This document shows positions 1-13,050 of a stretch of 64,000 nucleotides of DNA, one piece after another. Numbering within the stretch: the first letter of the stretch is position 1; each line of letters begins with the position of its first letter. This DNA comes from Casuarina equisetifolia (lineage: Eukaryota; Streptophyta; Magnoliopsida; Fagales; Casuarinaceae). The stretch covers positions 22,718,853-22,782,852 of the forward strand of contig CM052358.1 of assembly GCA_028551475.1 (NCBI GenBank). Reading direction: 5' to 3'. The notes beneath the pieces were generated by a model. The model was not told the DNA's origin, did no database searches, and was given only the letters and a program-made list of their open reading frames with translations. The position numbers and the translations under genes were made by a program.

Positions 1-90
1 GAATGGCTTAGTCTGACAGCAGTGCTGCCTGCAAATGAGCCAAGAAGTACTAGGAGACCCCATAGGAGGTAGCTACGAAATGCTGCCACA
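1..90 (-). pseudogene. GH1 beta-glucosidase copy C, first exon (partial, start codon lost)
   Basis: Reading the minus strand downward from position 90, the sequence encodes a hydrophobic signal-peptide-like stretch (AAFRSYLLWGLLVLLGSFAG). It is nearly identical to exon 1 of the GH1 copy at 61.8 kb, and the rest of the gene lies beyond the left edge. GH1 beta-glucosidases cleave beta-glucosidic bonds, and this leader would send the protein to the secretory pathway. At the position where the sister copy has ATG (61785-61787), this copy has GTG (88-90). I found no ATG in frame just upstream. The copy is therefore probably not translated normally, although a downstream or unseen start cannot be excluded. 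Confidence 0.7.
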
Positions 91-1690
91 GGGGCTTGGT
101 GGGTCTTATGTTGCTTAAAATTGACGTTTTTATGGGGAAGTACCGCAGAACTTCGTAAGACGCAAACGTTGCACAGAAAACAACAGACAGGATGTTAAAC
201 AATGAAAAAATATTTCAGCGATTCTTAGTTTTAACTTCTTTATTTTTAACTTATATATTTAAAACATCTACCTCTATTATTATAAGTATGAAATTCCCCT
301 TAACTCTAGGCCATTTTAAGCACAAAACAATTGTTAATTATGTCTCATATCAACTAAAAGGAGGGATTTATCTATAAATTTTTTTAAGATATTTTTTTTA
401 GTTTATATTTACTGCATATGGGTTAAATGCAATAAAAAAATATTTCAGAATAAAACAATTAATATTTCAATCTTATTAACTAAAGTAAGAAAAAATTATA
501 CGATGAAAGTTTCTTTATTTAAAAATATAAAATTCTTATAAAAAAATTATTTTGAATGATATTTAGAAGTTTTTAACATTCATCTTTTCATGGTTTTTTG
601 TCACTCTTAGAATACAAATCCTTCTTTTCACAAAAAAAAAAGGGAAGAAATGTTAAGTACATCCATTTGAGGATGAAAAACAGTTCATGCGTTGGTTCTA
701 CTCAAATATCCGAAAATTGTTAGTTCTCTTGGCAGTGCGCAGTCCAGCCAATTAGAATAAGTCGGCCAGTCAATGCCGGCAATTGATTGTGTGAACCGCT
801 TTGATCAAGTCGGCCAGCCTATTAGAGACTGCATCTTATTAAAATCTAATGCATGATTTAATTGGCAGGACTTAGTGTGAACCACTTGATCAAGTCTACT
901 AAAAGTCCGATAGCAACAAAAGAAACGACAAAGCAAAGACAAAAAAGAAAAAACCAAATCCCACATGGATGATCAAAAACTATGGTGTATAGATTGATAT
1001 GACTTCCTTTACTTGTTTTCCTACTTTGAAATTCAAGCATTAGCAACAAATGATTGTTTACAATCATTCGGAGAAATTTCCTTTTTTTTTTTGTTTAAAA
1101 AAAAAGTAGAACTAAGCAAGAAATCGACAATATATATTGATATCTTAATTATACAACACGTAGTGTGGGAATAGCTATATTAATCTTTTAACTATTTTTT
1201 TATACTCCAAACTTCTAAAATATGATCCTATATCATCCCTAATACCTACTTTCTATGCTTCTCTAATGAAATCAATTTCTTCCCGTAGAAGTACATCAAG
1301 TAGAAGCTGTTTAGAAACGTAGAAAATCTGCAAAGTCGCCCTCCGCTTCATAACAGAAATTTTCATGAATTTTCAAGAAAACGGATGGATAAAAAATTTT
1401 CAGGTTGAAGTCATGCGCCCATCATTTCCTATCCAGATATTAGTGCGTTAAAGGGGCTAAAATTTTCTTCTTAGAAATTAGTATTAGAACTAACTTGTTT
1501 TCATCAATAATTTTTGGATCGAAATTTCAAAACTAGCCTGCTATGCCAGTTACCATAAGATATGTTCATATAGCTATGAAACTATTAAAACGAAACCCTC
1601 ATTTATTCTGTACAAAACTTTTGATCGTTTTGTTTAAGTAGGTCATAAATCGTTAATCATCAACAAACCTTGTGTTACCACAAAGCATCC
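1..1690. repeat. Segmental duplication, copy 1 (partner 61699-63673)
   Basis: This block holds a GH1 first exon, its promoter and upstream spacer. It aligns with 61699-63673 in the same orientation with scattered mismatches. Shared landmarks include the sequences near 661-720 and 1120-1190. Copy 2 carries about 285 bp extra (roughly 62421-62705). Similarity stops at about 1625-1690 and 63673. It resumes at the last GH1 exon downstream (3653 and 63735), so copy 2 lacks about 2 kb of spacer that copy 1 has. This is what a tandem gene array with later indels looks like. Confidence 0.85.
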
Positions 1691-3652
1691 AATTGTTCTT
1701 TGTCTCTCAACACGGCCTTTTCCCTTGGTTGAGGGATTTTTCCTTCTAACTACTCTACCCTTTTTTTATTTTTTATTTTTTGTTTTAGACTCACGCACTT
1801 GGGGAGAGGGGACGGGGGATTCGAACCCGTGACCAATAGGACTATTGGTCAGGGTTTGACTAACTAACTACTTTACCCTTGATAAATTGAATTCTTACCT
1901 TTTGTTAAGACCTACAAGGCAAGGAACAATCTTAGATACACTATCTCTCGGTATTAGTTTTCCTCATAAACGGTGCTGAGTATTTTTGAACTAGTTATTC
2001 TTCTTTATGAAATAAATTTATCGTTTCTGAATTTTATTTGAAAATTCTTGGTTAGCATATTTGGCCTTTTACTTTCTTGTAATTCTTTTCGCTTCTTGAT
2101 TTTGCTAGTTAATTACCCTAGTCTTCAAGGACTAGGGGTATGGTACCATGTCTTTACTCTCCTTATGTAGTACTCGTCATAATAAAGATACTAACAAGAT
2201 TAACAATTTTTTTCATCATATTCTACAGTCTTCCTTCAGAAAGATTTACGACTAACTTGAAACAACTGAAATTTCGAAAAATCAATTCCATTCTTAAAAT
2301 ATTTCCTAGTCTAATATATATGAACTATTACATTATGCAACTAGATAGAATAAAAAGGTTTATATTGATATCAATTATATTTTGCATAGAAAGCTATCAT
2401 TCTCCAAGGCTCTAGAGTAAATTAGCGTGGAATTGTGTAGTTCAAGTAGACAATTTCTCATCAATCAATGATCATATGACTAACAATCTTAGATCAATTA
2501 GCCATAGAAGGTATATCTATTTATGGGAGACCTTAAAGAGACAGTTTGTTGTTTACGTAACATATTTGAGGAATCCCTTTCTCTACACGCTCATATTCAA
2601 CAACAACTTTTAATGTGTCACGACCCTAGTTTTCTTGACATTCTAGGATCAAATGACTCCTTAGCCACATCAAAGGAAAAAAGTTTGGGATAGTTATTCT
2701 CAAATTTGTATTTGCCAATTTTGTTTATGTCATTTGGATGAAAGAAAGTAGAATCTTCGAGCACATTCAACAATATTACATCAGATCAGACCATACAACA
2801 TTCTCACATCAGATCAACAAAGAACCACGAGCAAAACTCTTACAACACATAAGGCCGCTCGGGCCTAACAGTACAAGGATAGGCCATTAACCATAGACGA
2901 TAAAGGCCAAACAACAGTACACTAAAAGCTAGAAAGGCTTGACATCCAGGGCCATAAGCCCGTACACAACCCAGGCCTAAAATGACCTCACACAAAAGCC
3001 TGAAAGCCAAAATCCTAACAAGCCCTAAAGAGCCGAAAATCAGCAAAGCCAGAAAGTGGGTTTACGCCCACTGGACCCTTGGCCACGAAGCCCTAACCTT
3101 TGAGAATATTGTTAGTTCTGAGTGTGTTTGTCTTATATAGGGATTGATTCTGTTGTGTTAAAAGAAAATTCTCAAAACAACTAGAAACTTACATATTTAG
3201 TATAATTGGAGGCTTGAAGAGATCAGATTTAATATAATTTGATGTTGTCAAAAGTCTCATTATAAAGGTAACTTCATATTCTTATTTTTTATGGATAACT
3301 GTATGTATATAGATTTTACTTAGCTGGAAAAGCGATAAAAAAAAAAGAAAGAGGCTGTACATCTCATAACATATCATCCTTTCATCAATAGCCTTTGAGG
3401 TCCTCACACTACGGCAATAAGTCTCTCAACATACCATCAAGCTAACAAACTTTAACATGGATTAACACATAATGGAAGGCATGATAGAGGTAGGTCGCGT
3501 TCTAGCTAGACATTCACAAACAGTAAAACCATGTGAGAATTGTTTGCTCAATGTTGGAGCACTTTCTGTGGTAGAATGCCATAATCATTTTATTCTAGCG
3601 AGAATTTGACCCCGTACATGAAAAACAATCACATAATTTAAAGATTATGTAG
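1691..3652. other. Spacer between GH1 copies C and A
   Basis: AT-rich sequence with only short open frames and no recognisable protein motif. The stretch 2820-3110 is less AT-rich and full of GGCC/AGCC words, which hints at a decayed repeat, but I could not place it. A phrase near 1815-1840 resembles a tRNA T-arm on the opposite strand but lacks the rest of a cloverleaf. No promoter or terminator could be assigned. Confidence 0.5.
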
Positions 3653-6274
3653 GTGAAGAAACAATCTTCAGGTCACATAATCCATTCTTATAGTCAACAT
3701 AGTAGATGCCAAAGCGAACCCTGAGGTCCAATCGAAGTTGTCCAGCAATGACCATGCAAAGTATCCTTTCACGTTAACGCCTCTCCTGTTTCAAAAATAA
3801 ACAAGGATGTCAAAGCCAATTACACTTGGGAGGGGGAGGGAGAGATTTTTACGCACTTACCTAACAGCCCTTTGAAGATACCAAAGATGACCATAATGGT
3901 ACTCAATTCTATGTTTGTCTGCAAGGGCTTCCTCAAGTGACAAGGTTGTATTATTGAATTCATCAAATCCTACAATGTGGTCATAGATATTTGGCTTAAA
4001 TTGTGACCTAACAACTATATTTTTTAATTAAGAAAAAAAAAGAAATTACCATTTTCAGTGATGTAGACTGGTGGATTATGATACTTTTTCTGAATGTAGA
4101 GCAAGACATCTTGAAGTCCTCTAGGATAAACATGGATCCAACTTGATGTAGCCTGCGGTTAAAAACGAAAATGAGGATCATTATATGAGGGTGCTTGAGG
4201 AAACAAATTGATATATTTTTGTAGGTCCTACTATTGCACCATGTCCATCATAGCAAGATATATCTCACAGCCCAAGACAATCTCTAAGACAGGAAAATTA
4301 GGAAAAGAAGATACAAGACTAGAACTATTATAAATTTGTTCAAAATTACCAACGCTTTATTCAAATATAATTTTAGCAGATACCTGTGGACCAATAAGGA
4401 TCCCGTTTCGCTCACCTGCCACCGAAAAAAGAAAATAGAAAAAGAAAAATGGTAGTGCCTAGTTAGCATAGATGCATAAAAAACATAGAACTTGCTAGTA
4501 GGGTTTTCTCCTCTTCAGCACGGTAATCTGTCAAGTAGCTCGGAGGTGTAGAATTAAGGTTAGGTGCGTAGGCTGCATAATTCGTAGTATAATAGTTTAA
4601 TCTGATGAAGTCAAACGACCCTTTTAACAACTGCGATTGCGCTTTGGTAAACTTCGGCAATCGGTTTCCTACAAGGGTTTGCATGCTCTGTGGATATTCA
4701 CCATTAACCAATGGGTCCAAAAACCTACAAAAAAATATCATATATTTGTATAACGCTGCCTATGCTTTTATATACTAATTTTATTAATGCAAACTTACAT
4801 TTCTACAAAAAAAAAAAAAAAAAACTTGCATGTGAATGCCCAAAATATGGGTCCAAAAACCTACAGAAAATAGTGGACATTTTCTAAGAGGTCTAGTCCC
4901 ACATTAGTGAGAAGTTTATTGAAAATTTAAGTTTAATGTTCTGCCACTTTGCTTATGGATAAAGAACCTTGTGAGAAGTGTTGTGGCATAATAAAGGTGA
5001 AGGGGTATATTAAGTCCTATGTAGAAAACAATAAAGGTTAAAAAGTAACTTAAAAAGATATTGATTCTTCCACTTAATGCCTTTGAGTTTTAATTGGATA
5101 TGCATTATTATCTATAATATTTAACATTTGTCAATACTTTATGTTAAAAGACTCACATTTTTTTCTTAAATATGACTTGTTAGAAAGGGAAAAATTCTAC
5201 ATATAAAGAGAATGAGATGCCAATGTGACGTTTACTACATAGGACAAGGCAAAGGTAGCCTGGAGAGACAGAATTGTGCTTTCAAAGAATAAAAAGTTAC
5301 CATCCCAGCGTGAAGTCAGTGACCCGTTTGGTAGCCTTACGGTCGTCGTCTGAATCGGAGAATGGCACCATCCACCCTGATGCAAGTGTAGTCCCTATAA
5401 CACCTTTTTGTACTCCCTGAGTTTTGTGCACAATGGTTAGGACCTTTTTGGGGCATGCTACTGCATTATTATTTATTGTTAAATTGCACATGGAAAATGT
5501 AAAACTCTGAAAGAAAAGTTTATAAAGAGATAAATTTTATGGAGGTGGGATATAACTTCCTAGCATAGTATTAAAGTTCAAATTCTTTCCTTTTTCTTTA
5601 AAGATTTAAAGTTAGATATGATTCATTCTTTATCATTTTCAACATTTAGAGAAACATGAAATAATCAAGTTTAGTTGTGCTAAATGCTTGCATATAGAAC
5701 CTGATATTTTTGCTTGTACACTTTAACAGCTGCTGCATGAGAAAGAAGGAGGTGATGAGAAACCAAATATGGCTCTGTGCCTGAATCTCCACCGGAGCAG
5801 TTCAGATTCTGCCAGCTTCAACATCGAGCAGGTGCTAATTGCCCGCTTGCATAGCCATAACTGCTGTAGGTATAAGGTTCGTTTAGTGTAATCCAATGCT
5901 TTACACGGTCACCAAGTTCCTTGAAGCAAAGGTCCGCATAATCCCGAAAGTCATCACTGAAAATTACGGAGCACAAATACGTTTATGGTGAATCAGTAAA
6001 GATGTCCAGTTCATAGAAATATTTACAGACTATTCCTTTATTGAGTGAATCGACTTTTAACAGGATATGTATTGAGAAAAATTATATGAAACTGGGAGCC
6101 TTAACTTTTGATATACAATCAATAAAGATAATGTACTCCATAAATGGATCCTTCCTTTCTTTCTTTCCAAAAACTGGTCCTTATTCAGAACATAATTATG
6201 GTACAATTATTAAGAAAAAAGGGGTCCTACATCAATTAAAAATGACTAGAGAGTCTGACTTTAGTAGTCACTTA

Positions 6275-6403
<129 letters not shown>

Positions 6404-7738
6404 TCAAGACAAGGACACGAATTGTGATGAAGCACAAGACTGAATCCAATCCTGACCTTTGTCCAGGAGCTGATTGATGAGGTTATTGTAATACTTTATT
6501 CCTTCTTGGTTCACACCCCTACTTAGCCTTCCATCTAAAATTTGACCCACATGAATAGTTATGATCGTATGAAGGGTTGAAAATATTATTTATAAAATCT
6601 TGACATTTATTAACATTTATTTATCATAAATTTTAAGTCAGAAAGCAGTTTGATATTGGTGCAAACAAGACTCTTACTTGGTAAAACTCGTGTCCATTAG
6701 ATATAAAACCTGTATGCATCTATATCAATCTCTTTCATAAGTTCAACATCATCCTATAATACATAATTACCAAAATAAAATTATTACCAAAATATTGAAG
6801 TTTTCTTTCAACATCTTGTGCCTAGGTAGGCTCTAATTAGTTCAAAAAAATTGAATTATGATTGCTATCATGGACCTTAAAACTTTAGAAAATTGTATAT
6901 GTGATGTCACATTTCTTTAATTTTTATTGTATGTACTATACTTTGTAGCAATGATATTGATTGACAGCTATGTCTCCATTACTACCGTCAGCTATCCTAT
7001 TTGTAATTTCATATGAATTTTATAAGATATAAAACATTTTTACACCCTAAGATTGAGCTATAAGTTTAATGAAGACTAAGTTATCATTTTTATGCTTTCC
7101 AATAATGCAGTGAGAGTATGTGCAAAAGTAAGCATGAAACCTAGAAGAATTTTGACATCACGATTTATGCATTATAATGCAATGCAGACCCAACTTCAGT
7201 ATTTTTTTTTTCCAGTAATTTAGCATACTGGAAAGCCCATCAGCAAAAACTAGTTCAGCCTCGAAATTCTTTCTTCGTTTTTCAGAAAATGTAGGGAAAA
7301 ATGTTCCTGTATGCTGTTTCTATAAGAAGTCAGCGACAGGAAAAAAAGGAAGACAGTGGAAGTCATACAACTATCTTCTCGTAGTATTATCTTTGGTAGG
7401 AGGGAAAAAAGTAATAATTCTTTTTAAAATATAAAGAAGAAAATAAAGAAGGAGGTTACAGTTGCACCATATGTAATTATAGGGGATAAAAACTTCATTG
7501 AAGATGCCGACAACTATAGTTGCTCCTAATACCACAAGCCTGGATACAAAGTCATCGTGATTTAAATTTCTACATTGATCGTTTTACCTCTTGGATTCCT
7601 TCATTGTGTTGTATCAAGCGTTTTCAAGTACTAAAATCTAACAAATATTGCCTACTTGTTTTTTTTTTTTTTTGGTGAAAGGTCAAATTATATATCACTC
7701 ATAAAAAATTTACAAGATTGTTCGATTACAAAATATCA

Positions 7739-10700
7739 TCATCTAAGCTCAAATATTGCACTTGGCAAATTCCAAAGCTCTTGTAAAAATTTATTACAAT
7801 TTGTAAGCTTAACTCCTCTAGTAGATGAAATCTTGCCTCTCACGTCCTTCTTGATTTTGGCAATAATGGTTGAGTTTTCTAGACTTGTATTGCTGAATCT
7901 TCTTCTATTCCTTTCGCTCCAAATGTGATACAATACGGCCTTGAAAGATATACTAAGCAAAGTAGCTGCAAAGCTCTTCTTCTTAACAGTGTTGATCATT
8001 CAATATATTTCAGCTCTCCAATGTTCAATTCTTCGAGTTAATCCATTCATGCCTAACAAAGACTTCCAGATGTAGTTTGTGAACCTGCACTTAAAAAATA
8101 AATGTTCATGTGATTCTTCTTCTTGTTGGCAGAGGTTGCATCGTAGATCCACTGAACTATTCCATTTTGCCACCCGATCTGCTGTGGATAGTTTGTCTCT
8201 TAAAATGATCCAACATATAAAATTATGCTTCGGTACTCCTTCTTTCCAAACAAGTGTTGCCCATTTGGAATCTTCTCTGTTCTCTCTTAGTGCTACATAA
8301 CTCTTGGCAATATTGTATTCTGAGTCTGTCACTAGTTGTGTTAGTTCATTTCTTACTTGTAAAATATTCCTAAAACTCCAAGCTAGTGATCCTTTCATCT
8401 CAACTTCTAATACATTCCTTTCCTTCAAATTTTCTGTTATCATCCATTTAACCCATAAGGAGTTTGAATTGGGGTGCACAAGAGACCATAGGAGTTTTCC
8501 AATTGCTGCTTTATTCCAAGTGTGAATGTCTATCAAACCTAGTCCTCCAGAAACTTTAGGCCAGCAAACTTCTTTCCATGCCACTTTCGCTACACATCGT
8601 CCATTAGATTTACCTGTCCAAAGGAAAGTTCTAATCCTTTTTTCAATTTCATAAAGGGTCTGTTTTGGCAGTAGAAAAATTTGCATCCAATATGTTTGCA
8701 ATGAGAATAGAACACTTTTGGCTAGCTGCAGTCTCCCCCTATAACTAATATGCTTAGACTCCCAACCTTCAATTCTTCTCAATATCTTTTCTGTCAGGAT
8801 AGTACAATCTAGGTTGGAGAGTCTTTTAGTAATCAATGGTACTCCTAAGTATTTTATGGGAAGTTGGCCTTCTTGGATAGGAATATGATCAAGTATTAGA
8901 GCCTTTTCCTGTTCTGACAAGCCTGAAAAGAAAATTTGACACTTCTCTGGATGCATCTTCAAACCTGTTATATCTTCAAACTCTTGCATAGCATCTAGTA
9001 AACATAATATGGATTCAATATCTCCATGAGCAAACAAAAAGAGATCATCAGCAAAGCATAAATGAGTGATCTTTTCTTTGGCGCATTTCCAGTGAAATTT
9101 AAACCTTCCAGAAGATACTTTATTTTGTATAATTCTGTTAAGAATCTCCATCACAATAACAAAGAGAAAAGGAGAGAGAGGGTCTCCTTGTCTAAGTCCC
9201 TTTGCCCCCTTAAAAAAACCTGTATGAGAGCCATTGATGTTCACAGAATATCCCACAGTAGTGATGCAGCTTTCAATCAGCAATCTAAATTTGTCTGGGA
9301 ACTTCAAAACTTTCAGTGTATTTAGGATTGCATTCCAGTCTATTGAATCATATGCTTTCATGATATCAACCTTAATTGCCACCCTTTTCCCATGAATATC
9401 TTTGTGATAATTGTGCATCAACTCTTGACACAACAAAATATTTTCCTTAATGTTCCTTCCTGGCACAAAAGCTGTCTGACACGGATGTATGAAATGAGGC
9501 AAAGCTAAACTTAGTCTTCCTGCCACAATTTTAGATATGATCTTGTACAACACATTACAACAAGATATTGGTCTAAAATCTTTCATATTGGTTGCATTAA
9601 TTTTCTTAGGGACAAGAGAGATTACTGTTGAATTTATGCTTCGCAGTAGCTGTCTCCTTTGAAAGAAAGCTATTACTGCATCTTCTATGTCACTCCCTAT
9701 AATACTCCATGCTTTTTTGAAGAAGAAGCTATTATATCCATCAGGACCTGGAGCTTTGTAATCACCAAAGGTATTAAGGACCTTTTGTATATCTTCTCTT
9801 TGAACGTCTGCTATAAGGCTTCTCTTTGTCTCTTCTGGAATTTCCATAGGAAATAACTCTCTTAATCTTGTTTCTGATGGTTGAGGTTGGTTTGCCCTCC
9901 CTAGCAAGTTTTGATAATAATTTAGAATTTTGTTCTTTATCATTTCAGGATCTTCAGTAAGTTGCCCATCATCTAATTCCAACTTAACAATGTGATTTTT
10001 TGCTCTCCTCTTCATCATGCTTCCAAAAAAGACTTTACTATTACAATCTCCCTCTTTCAGCCAATTATTCCTTGATTTTTGCTTCAGAAGTATTTCTTCA
10101 TGCTTGCTACATATTAGTAACTTTTCTAACCACTCCTTTTCTTCATTGCGCAATTGGGTATTTGAAGGATCATCAAAGAGCTTTGCTTGTGCTATTTGTA
10201 GCTACTTCCTTGCTACCTCTGTTTTCCTTGGTAGTTCTCCAAATTCCTCTCTATTTAGCTTTCTCAACTCTTTTTTCATTTCCTTCAACTTTATCATTAT
10301 TCTGTACATTTTAGTGCCATCAACCCTTTGTTGCCAAATATTCTTCACTATTGTCATAAATTGGGGGTTGTCTGGCCAAAAGTTGAAAAATCTAAAAGTC
10401 CTTTTTTGACTTGGTCTATTATTGCCCACCTTGATAATGCAAGGACTGTGATCTGACAATCCAGGAGTACTAAATTCAATGGAGAAATCCATATTACTTT
10501 GCAGCCATTTAGGGTTTACCAAACATCTATCCAATTTACTGCCTTTGAACCCTATTCCTTTACCTTTGTTCGTCCATGATAGGAGCGGTCCTACAAAGTT
10601 TGGTTCTATAAGTTCTGCATCACTTATGAACTTGTTGAAATCTTCTATTCCTTCTATCCATCTACTAGCTACACTAAACCTCTCATTTAGATTCCTCACT

Positions 10701-11128
10701 GTATTAAAATCCCCTACTAGTAGCCATTGAGTGTTCTTTCCATAACTGTTATAACATTGTGTGAGGTTACTCCAAAGATCCTTTCGTTCATTCGCTGCAT
10801 TTGCTGCATAGATGGCAGATAAGTACCATACTTCATGTCCCTCTTCCACTTTACAATTCACTACCTGTTTAGAACTACTAAGCACTGTGATGTTGAACTG
10901 TGGCTTTTTCCATACAATCCAAATCCTACCATTTTCATTATCTCTATAATTATGGATAAAACCCCATTGGGGAAACAGAGAATCTATCACCCATTGTGCT
11001 TTATCTTCTTTTATTTTGTGTTCTAATAGAATGACAATGTCAGCTTTAGCATTCTTGATAACTTCTCGTACCTCCTTTTGTTTAGGGCTTTTATTCAAGC
11101 CCCTGACATTCCATGAGAATATGATCAT
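7739..11128 (-). pseudogene. LINE ORF2: endonuclease, reverse transcriptase, C-terminal zinc domain
   Basis: About 1,130 codons in one frame, broken by only two stops: TAG at 10202-10204 and TGA at 8000-8002. An APE-type endonuclease opens the frame (starts MIIFSWNVRGLNKS; LSDHSPC near 10440). The reverse transcriptase has its catalytic FADD at about 9044-9055. A Cys/His zf-RVT-like domain lies at about 8240-8050, and the tail contains the YHIWSERN motif common in plant LINEs. The start codon overlaps the stop of ORF1 as ATGA (11125-11128), which would allow reinitiation by terminating ribosomes. With only two point lesions the copy is fairly young. Confidence 0.88.
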
Positions 11129-11993
11129 TTGTCTGGGGGTATAGTGTTTTCTCCTTCAACACCTTCAAGACCTACAATATCATTGCATCTTGCTTCATTT
11201 GGTTCTTGATGATTACTTATAAGCACACTAAATGTATTACTGGTATTGTCCTGCTCACATGTATTCCTTTTGGGGCTCCTTTTGTTTCCCCTTCCATTCA
11301 CACTTGCTTTATTGCTTTGTTCTAATTTGGCTTTTGGACTTATGGTGGATTCAACTTCATGTGTTATTGAATTTACAATCTTATCTCTTATATCCTCATG
11401 TCCTTGCTCGTCATGAACTTGATCTTCATTACCTTTATCCAATTTTTCTTTATCCTCACATCCTTCATCATATTTCTCCATCTGACTTAATGGCTTTTGA
11501 ACTGGAACCCATATCTCCTTTTGCTTTATAACACACTCCTTATGTCCAAAGCAAGCACATTTTTTGCATATTTCAGGTAACCAACAATACTCCACTCCTA
11601 CCTCAAAAATAGCACCATTACCCATGTCAATTTCAAATGAAGTTGGTAGAGAACACTTTGTATCTATTTCAACACATACTTTTGCATATGATATCCTTTG
11701 TCTATGTTTGGTAGCTTTATCCATGTATAGTGGCTTTCCAACAGCACTAGCTACATAGCTCATACCAATCTCATCCCATAAAGCATGTGGGACATTGTGC
11801 AACTTTATCCAAATTGGTATTGAAGTGATTTTTTCTTTCTGCAGTCTAATAGTGTTATGCCATTTTTGCAGAAACATTGGTTTTCCTACCACATCACAAA
11901 CTCCAGCTTCTAATACTTCCTCCATCTTTTGTTTATCAGAGAATCTAAAAAAGAAGAAGCCACTGTCTGTTGCAGAAATATCTATTAAGCTTT
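11125..11993 (-). pseudogene. LINE ORF1, C-terminal part (DUF4283-like plus zinc knuckle)
   Basis: Starting at SLIDISATDSGFFFFRF, this reads as the second half of a DUF4283-type domain typical of plant LINE ORF1. A CCHC-like knuckle (CKKCACFGHKEC) and a charged tail follow, ending at the TGA at 11125-11127. ORF1 proteins of plant L1 elements bind RNA and package the transcript. Upstream of 11993 the frame stays open into the GC-rich inverted leader, but that fusion is an accident of the inversion. The true N-terminal half lies at 13051-13633 on the other strand. Confidence 0.8.
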
Positions 11994-12028
11994 GGTACCC
12001 AGGCAGAACTGTTGGAATTTTAGACCAG

Positions 12029-12300
12029 CCCCCCGCTCCCCCATCGCTCCCCCCAGCCCCCGCCGCAGATCTCCCAGCCCCCCGCTCCCCCATCGCCCCT
12101 CCCAGACCCCCGCCGCAGATCTCCCAGGCTCCCCCCGCTCCCCCCGATCCCCCATCGCTCCCCCCAGCCCCCGCCGCAGATCTCCCAGCCCCCCCGCTCC
12201 CCCATCGCCCCTCCCAGACCCCCGCCGCAGATCTCCCAGCCCCTCCCAGACCCCCGCCGCAGATCTCCCAGCCCACCCCATTTTCGCCCCTCACCCCCCC
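12029..12300 (+). repeat. GC-rich minisatellite in the LINE 5' leader
   Basis: An imperfect tandem repeat of about 40-60 bp built around CGCCGCAGATCTCCCAG, seen starting near 12061, 12111, 12173, 12226 and 12255, with C-rich spacers. It is a striking GC island in an AT-rich window. Repeats in the 5' leader of LINEs can act as promoter units; that role is inferred here. The long Pro/Arg-rich and Gly-rich open frames across it on both strands are low-complexity artefacts. Confidence 0.75.
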
Positions 12301-12610
12301 AGCCCCATCCCGTGCACTCCCCCCTGTCCAGCCCTCTCCCTGATCCCTCCGCCCCCCCTATCGTTTCCCCCGTCCCCCATCGTATCCCCACTCCTCCCGA
12401 AGCTCCCCTGCCCCCCCTCCACAGAACCCAGATCTCGTCCCCCATCGCAGGAAACAGTCTGGCCACTTATCCCAGGCTCCCCCCACTCCCCCCGCTCCCC
12501 CATCGCATCCCCATCGTGTGGTCACCGGCGGAAGGTAGTAGGATTTAGAGCAAGTCAGCGGGAGACAAGACCTGATGGCTGATCGCCGGATCTCCTAGGC
12601 TCGGAGGTAA

Positions 12611-12613
<3 letters not shown>

Positions 12614-12649
<36 letters not shown>
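12614..12649 (+). repeat. A-run of about 36 nt inside the LINE leader
   Basis: An uninterrupted run of A lies just downstream of a GGAGGTAAGTT phrase that resembles a splice donor. It is not the element's own poly(A) tail, which is at 7659-7673. It could be slippage or an internal priming product. Confidence 0.7.
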
Positions 12650-12650
<1 letters not shown>

Positions 12651-13050
12651 ATTTCTGTATATTAGATTATAATTAGGATAGACTCTGTTGAAGTGAGTGT
12701 TGTTTCTGTGTGTTTTATTTTTCTATTTGTTATTTTATTTTATTTTTATTTTTTTATATATTGGATTTGCAATTTAGGAGTAGAAGTTGGTGTAGAGTGA
12801 GTTAGGTGTGAATTTAGTTGTTTCGTGGTGTGTTTTGATTTATTGATTGCTTAGTTAAGATATTTGTTTTGGAGTGATAAGAGAAGGATATACCTACTAA
12901 AAGCCATGTTTCTATATTAAGTTAAGTAGATTGTCGGTAGAAGAAGGCAGAATCTATCAGGTCTATATACTGAGTAGATTATGAACTTTTGGTACATCTT
13001 ACCAAAATTCTGCCTATCAAATTAGTTAAGTACTAAGTTGGTAACTGCTG

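Noticed and set aside
1805..1850. tRNA-like T-arm (GATTCGAACCC)
   Set aside because: No acceptor stem, D-arm or anticodon arm could be found at the right spacing.
11125..12294. 389-codon open frame with a Gly-rich N-terminus
   Set aside because: It is a chance fusion of antisense GC minisatellite with the C-terminal half of LINE ORF1, created by the 5' inversion. Only the part below 11993 is real coding sequence.
11795..12582. Pro/Arg-rich plus-strand open frames
   Set aside because: They run through the GC minisatellite and antisense of ORF1. Low complexity with no domain.
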